Part shown: positions 7,801 to 14,490 of the stretch, piece after piece
How the letters are laid out: every line of letters starts with the position of its first letter
Numbering within the stretch: position 1 is the stretch's first letter
Source: RGIG3701 sp031553595
GTDB lineage: Bacteria; Planctomycetota; Planctomycetia; Pirellulales; Thermoguttaceae
Assembly (NCBI GenBank): GCA_031553595.1
Contig: JAVBLI010000007.1
Location: 62,001-126,000 of the forward strand
Reading direction: 5' to 3'
Length of the DNA: 64,000 nt
Made by a program: the position numbers and the translations under genes
Notes under the pieces: model-generated
Told to the model about the DNA's origin: nothing
Database searches by the model: none
The model's input: the letters and a program-made list of their open reading frames with translations, nothing else

Positions 7801-9033
7801 GGGGCCATCACCATGATCGAAGCGGCGCTGCGTAATTCCCAGCCGCAGAGCTGGATGTACGAATCGCTGGCGCTGGCGATGGTCGGCGACGGGCGCCCGC
7901 ATGAAGACATCGCGAGGGCGATTCTTTCCTCGCTGGAATTTTGCGAATCGCCGGAGCAGATGATGGCCATCGGCGCGTATGTCGAGCGGCTGGGGCTGCC
8001 GGAGGCCGCGATGACGATTTACCGTCAGGTGGGACAGATGTACCCGTCCTCGCCGGAACCGTTCGCGTCCGCCCTGATGATCGCCCGCCGGGCCGACATC
8101 AATGATGCGGAGATGATCCGCTGGGCCGGTCTGGGCCTGCTGCGTCAGGAGCTGCCCGTCACGCGGAAACTGGATTACGACGCTGCCCAGCGCAGCGTCA
8201 AAGCGCTGATCGCGAAGTACAAGGCGCAGGGAAAAACCGAGGCGGCCGAGGAGCTCGCCCGTGAAATGGACCTCGCCATGCAGCGAGACTGCGTGATCCG
8301 AGTTTCGTGGACCGGAAATGCGGATATCGACCTGTACGTGCAGGAGCCCAACGGCACGATTTGCAGCGTCCGCAACCCCCGCAGCGCTGGCGGCGGATAC
8401 ATCCTCGAGGACGGTTACTCCAAAAACACCGCAGACCGCGACGCGAACCCTGTGGCCAGCGAAACGTACGTCTGTCCGGAAGGTTTCAGCGGTGACTATA
8501 AAGTCCTCGCCAAGCGCGCCTGGGGCGACGTCACCGACAACAAAGTGCGGGTGGATATTTACATCAATTACCGCACCGGCCAGCAGAAAGCCATGACGCT
8601 CGTGGAGACGCTGGCCAACGACCAGGTGGGCGCGGAATTTTACCTCGCCGACGGACGCCGTAAGGATTCGCTCGAACAGCAGCAAATGCTCACCCGCGCG
8701 AAGAATATCCAGGCCATGTCCCAGATCGGCCAACTGCTGCAGCAAAACGTCAACGACCGTGTCATGGCCGACTACGACACCGGCACAACGACGCCCTACA
8801 TGTACCCATATTACCAGGGTGCGGTGGGTTATCGGCCGGAAATTATCTGGCTGCCCACCGGCACGCAGATGTCGGCCACGGGCGTCATCTCCGCCGACCG
8901 GCGTTATGTGCGCATCACCGCAGCCCCGATGTTTTCGACCATCCCGAAAGTTACTATTTTCAACTTCGCAACCGGCGACCACAGCAGCTACGATCCGAAC
9001 AGCAATGTGGGCCCCGACCCCACGAATCAGTAA
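4858..9033 (+). CDS. Giant secreted VWA-domain mosaic protein
   Basis: The 1391-residue protein starts at ATG 4858 behind GGGAGAGG. A signal peptide (residues 1 to about 24, ending AQA) directs export. A von Willebrand A domain follows (about 80-290), but its metal site reads DTTAT instead of DxSxS. Then come a charged coiled coil (about 500-600, EIEERRRMVEERERK), a secretin/STN-like short domain (about 680-760, TPLGEIVKQLQERHNI), a Gly/Met-rich linker (about 787-838), an Ala/Lys-rich linker, and helical TPR-like repeats (about 920-1140). The C-terminus resembles DUF2135/YfaP (about 1146-1264: VSWTGNADIDLYVQEPNG). It is probably a cell-surface or periplasmic scaffold. Domain limits are approximate and no enzyme activity is implied. 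A strong terminator follows. Confidence 0.85.
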   Translation: MKKRFIFSIFLVLILGICSPWRAQAPSATADDFFSGLALPVLTEVSVANAADASPATMLVSSKGAEKYFALSVFPTEGTGGPVPADIVVLVDTTATMAGTYREQEFMALDEVVKAMFPTDRVQVMACDSFTANYMKKAFVDSSSPAIQAAKDKLAARTPLGSMDIEKAMKSAADCFDPVVAGRNRVIVFIGQGTSRANLLDPTQLAALGDWLADQQISVVAVPIGQNIDIQLLGTLVAKCGGSLIRPNIINDEYVPTGGSLADIEPAMHAGVFWVASAAPAPGMTLIPEKFPPLRTDRETIVLGKLDATAAAPYKLTLAMKQGAPMNYSIMPQTDVAYGPTVQKMVDHVMGKKIWLPLVDMNDMMNAMSLVNNDADSLVAMAAEILKNPENLQLDAAKKLLADAKAINPNNPSLRQWERTLEDFETGDKNRVDQFGGTLMVPGAGMELTARAEADDAISQSASTDVMNTINRAHQTMSTQPDAAVEELKQKAEEVRAMGLPPQVEKRLLDQLHAAVQEGRNRAEAMVIREIEERRRMVEERERKIVAENMRSQEEKIKQWMRRFDSLMQEGRYREAEEDVAARVAMERPDLNAAVVAVMTARYSDANQQNQQLRVRRQKAYVAALFNVEESNIPFPDDPPIQYPDSDVWKRLTEVRVPKYSSMDLAQKGAAEKQIMEQLKETTQISAQDTPLGEIVKQLQERHNINIQLNAAALEEAGVTEDEPFTLDVKGITLGAALRLLLGSKELMYIVKDEVLQITSKANADANLTTRVYPVADLVLPIENLSPMGGGIIGGGMGTSGGVGGGSSFSGGSGGGMSGMGGGMSGMGGGMGGGMGGGFMNVPTNVTPQRIPGSMNMADALVVTPAEKSAKAKQPAAKSVPAAKITPAAKAVSAQQEKTQAEIQAEQEIQRLLPASESVTSIRMPKGADVAKFWDGYFLSMNEKANAYLETKDEKIAKELLLSKAQVRATARLLMKTQNYKGAITMIEAALRNSQPQSWMYESLALAMVGDGRPHEDIARAILSSLEFCESPEQMMAIGAYVERLGLPEAAMTIYRQVGQMYPSSPEPFASALMIARRADINDAEMIRWAGLGLLRQELPVTRKLDYDAAQRSVKALIAKYKAQGKTEAAEELAREMDLAMQRDCVIRVSWTGNADIDLYVQEPNGTICSVRNPRSAGGGYILEDGYSKNTADRDANPVASETYVCPEGFSGDYKVLAKRAWGDVTDNKVRVDIYINYRTGQQKAMTLVETLANDQVGAEFYLADGRRKDSLEQQQMLTRAKNIQAMSQIGQLLQQNVNDRVMADYDTGTTTPYMYPYYQGAVGYRPEIIWLPTGTQMSATGVISADRRYVRITAAPMFSTIPKVTIFNFATGDHSSYDPNSNVGPDPTNQ

Positions 9034-9071
9034 CCCATCCGGAGAAGAACGTTTATATCACGTGAAATCGC

Positions 9072-9104
9072 AGCGGAATACCGGCTCTGGTGTTCCGCTT
9101 TTTT
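9072..9104 (+). terminator. Rho-independent terminator after the giant VWA gene
   Basis: The stem AGCGGAATACC / GGTGTTCCGCT (one G-T pair) with loop GGCTCT runs directly into TTTTT, 38 bp after the stop codon. Confidence 0.88.
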
Positions 9105-9143
9105 ATACCCACGCACCTGCATTCCAACCTTCAGGAGGCCCGC

Positions 9144-9626
9144 TTGAGCACGCGACTCGGCATCATCAGCGACACCCACGGCGAACACCTTTTGACCCAT
9201 AAAGCGATCCAGATTTTTGAAAAAGCCGAGGTGCGGGAAGTCATTCACTGCGGGGACGTGGGCACCGAGGAAGTCGTGCGCCTGTTGGCCCAGTTTCCCT
9301 CCCATTACGTCGCGGGGAACACCGATTCCTCGAGCCTCCGCACGTGGGTGCTGCGACACGCCCAGACCTTTTATGGTTCCGTGGGCGTGCTCATGCGGGA
9401 AAACAAGCGGATCGCGTTCACCCACGGCGACGACTGGGCGACGATGGATGATTTAACCTTCGGCGGAAAATACGACCTGATCTGTTACGGCCACACCCAC
9501 GAATACGCGTGGCGGATGGAGGGCAACACCCGCCTGCTGAACCCCGGCGCCTTTCTCCGCACCACGCCCAGCGTCGCCGTCATCGACCTGCCGGAAATGA
9601 CCGTCCAAAAGTTTCGCGTGGAGTAG
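9144..9626 (+). CDS. YfcE/MJ0936-family metallophosphodiesterase
   Basis: The 160-residue calcineurin-like phosphoesterase carries all family motifs in order: SDTHG (D-x-H), GDVG, GNTD, THGDD and YGHTHE, which bind the two catalytic metals. TTG 9144 is taken as the start because a consensus AGGAGG (9133-9138) lies 5 bases upstream and the conserved LGIISDTHG strand begins just after. The in-frame extension to 9090 would add unsupported residues and run back toward the terminator. Family members hydrolyse phosphodiesters such as bis-pNPP or cyclic nucleotides; the natural substrate here is unknown. It appears to be a single-gene unit. Confidence 0.92.
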   Translation: MSTRLGIISDTHGEHLLTHKAIQIFEKAEVREVIHCGDVGTEEVVRLLAQFPSHYVAGNTDSSSLRTWVLRHAQTFYGSVGVLMRENKRIAFTHGDDWATMDDLTFGGKYDLICYGHTHEYAWRMEGNTRLLNPGAFLRTTPSVAVIDLPEMTVQKFRVE

Positions 9627-9724
9627 CAGAAAGGATATGGGGGATGGGATGTGGGAAATGAACGCACTCTGTCCGCGCAACGCCAGTTAACCGCGCCATC
9701 AGAGCATCTAGCAAAATAATTTCT

Positions 9725-9851
9725 CACAAGAACAGCAGCCGGGAGCGCAGCGGAATGCAGTGACGCGCAGAGACCGGATAGAGTGGCAGGAATTTTTCCA
9801 CTTCAATCCGGTCTCTGCGCTAACGCTGCGCTCCCGGCTGCTGTTTCCTGC
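9725..9851. repeat. Palindromic intergenic repeat, copy 3
   Basis: This class A copy has GCGCAGAGACCGGAT pairing with ATCCGGTCTCTGCGC, and GAACAGCAGCCGGGAGCGCA opposite CTGCGCTCCCGGCTGCTGTT. It is in forward orientation. It ends 28 bp before the -35 of the next promoter, so it separates the phosphodiesterase transcript from the kinase transcript. Confidence 0.88.
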
Positions 9852-9879
9852 GGCTCTCCATTTTTTCTCTAAAAAACCC

Positions 9880-9908
9880 TTGCATTTCTCTTCCAACTCT
9901 GGTATAAT
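9880..9908 (+). promoter_or_regulatory. Sigma70-type promoter for kinase-SUMF1 gene 1
   Basis: TTGCAT (9880-9885), a 17-bp spacer and a perfect TATAAT (9903-9908) preceded by GG. The start codon at 9980 leaves a leader of about 65 nt. Confidence 0.8.
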
Positions 9909-9979
9909 CTGTTTAGATCTTTCATTTATAACAATAATTGTCTGTTTTTCACTTGCAAAAAACGAAAAAGAGGCCGAGG

Positions 9980-12109
9980 ATGGACCGTCCGACAGACGAA
10001 ACGATTCACACAATCATCAGTGCCCACGGTGTGGCGGCGCCGCGGGAGTTTGCGCCAGGTGTGCGTTTCGACGATTACGAGTTGTGTGAGAAAATCGGCC
10101 GGGGCGGGATGGGCGAAATCTGGCGGGCGCGCGACCTGGCCGGCATGCGCGACGTGGCGATTAAGTTCGTGCCACCGGACATCGAGCACGCCGAGGAGGA
10201 AATGGAGCGGGTTCAGCGGATGTTCCAGCAGGTCCACGGCCTGCAGCACCAACACATCTGCCCGCTGTACGTCATGAAGACCACGCCCGGTTTCGGCACG
10301 TACATCGTCATGAAATTCATCCCCGGCATGACGCTGGCGAAGTACGCGAATAAAATCCGCCGTGAAAAAGGCGGTTTTTCTCTCGAAACGCTGCTGGAAA
10401 TCCTGAAACCCGTGGCCGACGCCCTGGATTACGCCCATTCCCGCGGCGTGGTGCACCGGGACATCAAACCGGGAAATATTATGGTGTGCGTGAATGACGC
10501 CGGCGCGATCACGGACGTGCAATTAATCGATTTCGGCCTGGCCGCCACCTTCCGTGCCAGCATGTCGCGCGTCTCGCAGCAGAAGCTGAACACGTCCGGC
10601 ACCCGGCCCTACATGGCCCCCGAGCAGTGGCGTGGGGCGTTTCAGGATGCCGCCACGGATCAGTACGCGCTGGGTGTGACGGCCTACGAGCTGCTGACGG
10701 GCATCTTTCCTTTCGATTCCGACGATGTGGAAGCCCTGCGGCTGTGTGTGCTCAACGACCAGCCGGAGCCGATTCCTACGCAGCCGGACACGGTCAACGC
10801 CGCGCTGGGCCGGGCGCTGGCGAAAGAGCGGAAAGCGCGTTTCGCCCGGTGTGCTGATTTCGTCGCAGCCCTGGCCGGGGCGTATCAACCGGAAGCGCCA
10901 TCTGAAGCGGCGTCCGCGGCGCAGCCGGAAACGCAACCCTGGTCGCGGCGGGCCGACTTCCCCCACTCCCCCGTCGTCGCAGCCACCGCCGATTTCGTGG
11001 ACAAACTCTGGAACACCACGCAGCAGAAGGCCGGCCGCCTGAAGCAAAAAATGTCGGCGGCGCTGGAGCGTCTGACGCAGTACCGCCGGGGGGTTCAGGA
11101 AGATGTCCAGCGAATCGCGTGGTTCCGGGCCCTCTGCTGGCGGGTGGTGCGATTTTTCCTCTGGACGGCCCTGGCCCTGGCGATTCTCTCCGTGCCGCTG
11201 TTTTACATGGGCTGGCAGGTGCAGAAGGATTACGAGAACCAGCGGTGGGAGAGCATGCCGACCGCGCAGACAGGCAGTGAGCCGGGCGTGCATTACAATG
11301 AAGGCTACAACGGCGTGAATTACGTCTGGCGATGGTGTCCGCCGGGCGAGTTCATCATGGGCGACGCAAGCAACGAGGGCGGGCAGCCGCGAGTCGTCAA
11401 AATCACCGACGGCTTCTGGATACTCGACTGCGAGGTCACGCAGCAAATGTGGGAGCAAATCGTCAACCAATATGGCGGCGGCTGGAACCCCAGCATACAC
11501 AAATCGCAGCACAACCCCGTGGACAGCGTGACGTGGGACGAGGCTCAGGAGTTTTGCCGCTCGATGTCCCTGCGGTTCCACAAACGTGTCACGCTGCCGA
11601 CCGAGGCGGAGTGGGAATACGCCTGCCGCGCGGGAAGCACCGGGCCGTATCCGTACCCGCTGGCCGTTCCCGAAGACGACGCAACCGGCGCGGTAAGCGT
11701 CAGCGACATGGCGTGGTATGCCGACAACAGCGGCAGCAGAACCCACCCCGTCCGCGAAAAAAGCCCGAACGCCTGGGGCATTTACGACATGAACGGCAAC
11801 GTCCGCGAGTGGTGTCAGGACTGGTACGATGACCTCTCCGGCGGCACCTTCTACGACCCCACCGGCCCCAGCACCGCCACCGGCAGCGTCACCCGGCGCG
11901 TCGTCCGCGGCGGCGATTTTACCAGCACCGCCGACGACGTGCGCTGCTTTTCCCGTGACGGCCAACACCCTCAAAGCAAAGGCTATCCCACCGGCTTCCG
12001 CGTGGTCATGCGCACCGGCGCCACCCCGAAAAACCTCCCCGCCTCCGACGCCGCCACGCCCCCCGGCACGAAGCGGTCCTTTTTGCGAAAACTGATTTTC
12101 AGCGAATAA
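9980..12109 (+). CDS. Transmembrane Ser/Thr protein kinase fused to a SUMF1/FGE-like domain (1)
   Basis: The 709-residue protein has an N-terminal Hanks-type kinase domain (about 30-315): glycine loop GRGGMGE (about 39), HRDIKPGN (His158-Asp160), DFG (Asp184) and the activation segment end GTRPYMAPEQW. A Pro/Ala-rich juxtamembrane region and one membrane helix (about 388-416) lead to an extracytoplasmic SUMF1-type domain (about 437-687) with WCPPGEFIMGD, LPTEAEWEYACRAG, NGNVREWCQDW and VVRGGDF. The cysteine pair that FGE uses for sulfatase maturation is absent at the GGDF segment, so a sensor or binding role is more likely. ATG 9980 follows AAAAAGAGG. It is paralogous to the next gene. Confidence 0.93.
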   Translation: MDRPTDETIHTIISAHGVAAPREFAPGVRFDDYELCEKIGRGGMGEIWRARDLAGMRDVAIKFVPPDIEHAEEEMERVQRMFQQVHGLQHQHICPLYVMKTTPGFGTYIVMKFIPGMTLAKYANKIRREKGGFSLETLLEILKPVADALDYAHSRGVVHRDIKPGNIMVCVNDAGAITDVQLIDFGLAATFRASMSRVSQQKLNTSGTRPYMAPEQWRGAFQDAATDQYALGVTAYELLTGIFPFDSDDVEALRLCVLNDQPEPIPTQPDTVNAALGRALAKERKARFARCADFVAALAGAYQPEAPSEAASAAQPETQPWSRRADFPHSPVVAATADFVDKLWNTTQQKAGRLKQKMSAALERLTQYRRGVQEDVQRIAWFRALCWRVVRFFLWTALALAILSVPLFYMGWQVQKDYENQRWESMPTAQTGSEPGVHYNEGYNGVNYVWRWCPPGEFIMGDASNEGGQPRVVKITDGFWILDCEVTQQMWEQIVNQYGGGWNPSIHKSQHNPVDSVTWDEAQEFCRSMSLRFHKRVTLPTEAEWEYACRAGSTGPYPYPLAVPEDDATGAVSVSDMAWYADNSGSRTHPVREKSPNAWGIYDMNGNVREWCQDWYDDLSGGTFYDPTGPSTATGSVTRRVVRGGDFTSTADDVRCFSRDGQHPQSKGYPTGFRVVMRTGATPKNLPASDAATPPGTKRSFLRKLIFSE

Positions 12110-12120
12110 CGGCAGAACTG

Positions 12121-12249
12121 CAAGAAACAGCAGCCGGGAGCGAAGCGGAACGCAGTGAAGCGCAGAGACCGGATAAGCACTGCCCAATACTTCCCCACTT
12201 CAATCCGGTCTCTACGCTAACGCTCCGCTCCCGGCTGTTGTTTCCTGCG
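12121..12249. repeat. Palindromic intergenic repeat, copy 4
   Basis: This forward, class A copy begins 12 bp after kinase gene 1 stops and ends 31 bp before kinase gene 2 starts. With copy 3 it brackets kinase gene 1 as a direct pair. Pairing is kept almost throughout; one arm reads GGTCTCTACGC with a single change. Confidence 0.88.
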
Positions 12250-12279
12250 ACCATCCCCATTCACCCCACGGAGCCTCCC

Positions 12280-14340
12280 ATGCCCAACCTCACTCCCGAA
12301 ACCACATTCGACGACTACCGCCTGCTGGAACTTCTCGACCGGGGCGGCATGGGCGAAGTTTGGCGTGCGCGCGACCTCCCCGCCGAGCGCGACGTGGCGA
12401 TTAAATTCGTGCCCCAGGACATCCAGAACGCCGAGAGCGAAATGGAGCGTGTGCGGAGCATGTTCCAGCAGGTGCACGGCCTGCAGCACCAGCACATCTG
12501 CCCGCTGTACGCGATGAAGACCACGCCCGGTTTCGGCACGTACATCGTCATGAAATTCATCCCCGGCATCACGCTGGGCAAATACGCCATGCAACTGCGG
12601 CGAGTGAAAAACCGCTTCCCGCTTTCCGAGCTGACGGCGATTCTCCAGCCCGTGGCCGAGGCGCTGGATTACGCCCACTCGCGGCAGGTGATTCACCGGG
12701 ATGTGAAGCCGGGAAACATTCTCGTGGTGCTCGACGCCCTGGAGCGGGTGACGGACGTGCAGCTCATTGATTTCGGCCTGGCCGCCACGTTCATGGCCAG
12801 CATGTCGCGCGTCTCGCAGCAGAAGCTGAACACTTCCGGCACGCGTCCGTACATGGCCCCCGAGCAGTGGACCAGTGCGTACCAAGGCCCCGCGACGGAT
12901 CAGTATGCCCTGGCGGTGACGGCGTACGAACTGCTGTCCGGCGACTTTCCGTTTAACATGCCGGACGCCGAGGCCATGCGGCTTTCCGTCCTTCACGACC
13001 CGCCGCAGCCGATTCCCGGCCAGCCGCCGCACGTCAACGCCGCCCTGCTCCGGGCCCTGGCCAAAGACCGCAAAGCACGCTTCCCGTCCTGCGCCGATTT
13101 CATCGCGGCGCTGAAAGACCCGGCTTATTCGGACATTGCGCCGCCGGTTATGGAAAGTGTAAGCACGCCGCCCGAGCGCCCGGAGTACGCCACCGTCGTT
13201 TCCCACGCCGCCGCCGAACCGCCGCGCGAAGCTCCCCCGGCGTTTCAAAAAAAGGTTTCGCCCACGCCACAAAAAACAGCGGATCCCGTCAGCGACGAAA
13301 AGCCGTGGCACCGGCGTGAAACGCAACGACCGTCTGACGTGAAGCAGAATAAAAAAATGCGTGAAGCGGTGGATTCCCTGGTGAAAGACCAGTCCCGGCG
13401 GCGAAAGTTCGCGAAAATCTACGCGACGGTGCTCGGCGTGGGACTATTCTTCGTTCTCATTGCGCTCTTCACCGCCAGACCGTCGGTCGTAATCCACCGC
13501 GGCCCCGGCTACACTCACCCCATCTATTCGTCCAGCGAATCGGTTATGCAAAACCACGGCCCGTTTTTCACGTGGGAAGACAAATTTTCCGAAAATGCCG
13601 GCGAGGAAGACGAAAACATCGCGCGGGAGGAAAAACTCGCGCCGGGTGAGCGGATGACGAAAACCGTCGGCGGCGTGGAATTCGCGTTCCGCTGGTGTCC
13701 GCCGGGGAAATTCCTCATGGGCAGCCCGGATGACGAGCAAGGCCGAGGGAGCGGGGAGCCGCAGCATGAAGTCACGCTCACCCGCGGCTTCTGGATGCTC
13801 GAAACCGAAGTCACGCAGCAGATGTACGAAGGCATCATGGGCAGCAATCCCAGCCGGGTGCAAGGCCCGACGTTGCCCGTGGAGAGCGTCAGTTGGTTCG
13901 ACGCCCACACGTTCTGCCAGCGTCTGTCCAACGACTGGCAGGTGTCCGTGCTGCTGCCGACGGAAGCCCAGTGGGAGTACGCCTGCCGCGCGGGGACGAC
14001 CGGGCCATTCGCCGGCGTGCTAAAAGAAATGGCATGGTATGGCGACAACGCCGCGGCGGATGCCCCGAAGCCGGTGGGTAAAAAAACGCCCAACGCCTGG
14101 GGCCTGCACGACATGCACGGCAACGTGGAGGAATGGTGCCGCGACCTGCGAGAGCGATTTTCATTCGAGCCCGCCACCGACCCCACCGGCGCCGCTGATG
14201 GCGACACGCGCATCATCCGTGGCGGCTCGCGCGGTATGAGCGCCAACGCCTGCCGCAGTGCCTCCCGCAACTGGTCACCTCCGGATGATTCCACCAACAC
14301 GCTCGGATTCCGAATCGTCCTGGGCAATGGAACGGAATGA
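12280..14340 (+). CDS. Transmembrane Ser/Thr protein kinase fused to a SUMF1/FGE-like domain (2)
   Basis: The 686-residue paralogue of the preceding gene has near-identical kinase blocks: DRGGMGEVWRARDLP, QVHGLQHQHICPLYAMK, HRDVKPGN (His139), IDFGLAATF (Asp164) and SGTRPYMAPEQW. A variable Pro-rich linker, one membrane helix (about 381-403, ATVLGVGLFFVLIALF) and a C-terminal SUMF1-type domain (about 461-683) follow. That domain carries RWCPPGKFLMGSPDDE, LPTEAQWEYACRAG and HGNVEEWCRDL. Only one Cys (ACRSASR) remains where FGE has its redox pair. ATG 12280 is chosen because upstream codons run into the palindromic repeat. No separate promoter is evident, so read-through from gene 1 is possible. 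Extracytoplasmic domains differ more than kinase domains, suggesting different ligands feeding similar outputs. Confidence 0.93.
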   Translation: MPNLTPETTFDDYRLLELLDRGGMGEVWRARDLPAERDVAIKFVPQDIQNAESEMERVRSMFQQVHGLQHQHICPLYAMKTTPGFGTYIVMKFIPGITLGKYAMQLRRVKNRFPLSELTAILQPVAEALDYAHSRQVIHRDVKPGNILVVLDALERVTDVQLIDFGLAATFMASMSRVSQQKLNTSGTRPYMAPEQWTSAYQGPATDQYALAVTAYELLSGDFPFNMPDAEAMRLSVLHDPPQPIPGQPPHVNAALLRALAKDRKARFPSCADFIAALKDPAYSDIAPPVMESVSTPPERPEYATVVSHAAAEPPREAPPAFQKKVSPTPQKTADPVSDEKPWHRRETQRPSDVKQNKKMREAVDSLVKDQSRRRKFAKIYATVLGVGLFFVLIALFTARPSVVIHRGPGYTHPIYSSSESVMQNHGPFFTWEDKFSENAGEEDENIAREEKLAPGERMTKTVGGVEFAFRWCPPGKFLMGSPDDEQGRGSGEPQHEVTLTRGFWMLETEVTQQMYEGIMGSNPSRVQGPTLPVESVSWFDAHTFCQRLSNDWQVSVLLPTEAQWEYACRAGTTGPFAGVLKEMAWYGDNAAADAPKPVGKKTPNAWGLHDMHGNVEEWCRDLRERFSFEPATDPTGAADGDTRIIRGGSRGMSANACRSASRNWSPPDDSTNTLGFRIVLGNGTE

Positions 14341-14406
14341 ATGTGCCAAAAAAATATTAAAGCAGTGATTTTTTTCATTTTCTTCAGAAAAAAACGAACA
14401 TTTTTG

Positions 14407-14435
14407 TTGACACGGAGCAATTTCCCTGATAATAT
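14407..14435 (+). promoter_or_regulatory. Sigma70-type promoter for the PEP-CTERM gene
   Basis: A perfect TTGACA (14407-14412), a 17-bp spacer and TAATAT (14430-14435; GATAAT overlaps it). The leader is about 50 nt. Confidence 0.75.
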
Positions 14436-14490
14436 ATAAGCATATGTTTGGTTTTTGGTGATTATAGTGATTTTCTGGGGAGAAATTCAT

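Noticed and set aside
4624..8982. A 1452-codon open frame on the minus strand opposite the VWA gene
   Set aside because: It is a GC-skew shadow: low-complexity His/Arg/Ala-rich translation, no ribosome-binding site, and the plus-strand frame has a signal peptide and recognisable domains.
10523..12187. Long minus-strand frame opposite kinase gene 1, and a similar one at 12217-13326 opposite gene 2
   Set aside because: The plus-strand kinases have complete catalytic motifs; the antisense translations are Arg/Gly/His-rich and resemble each other only because the kinases are paralogous.
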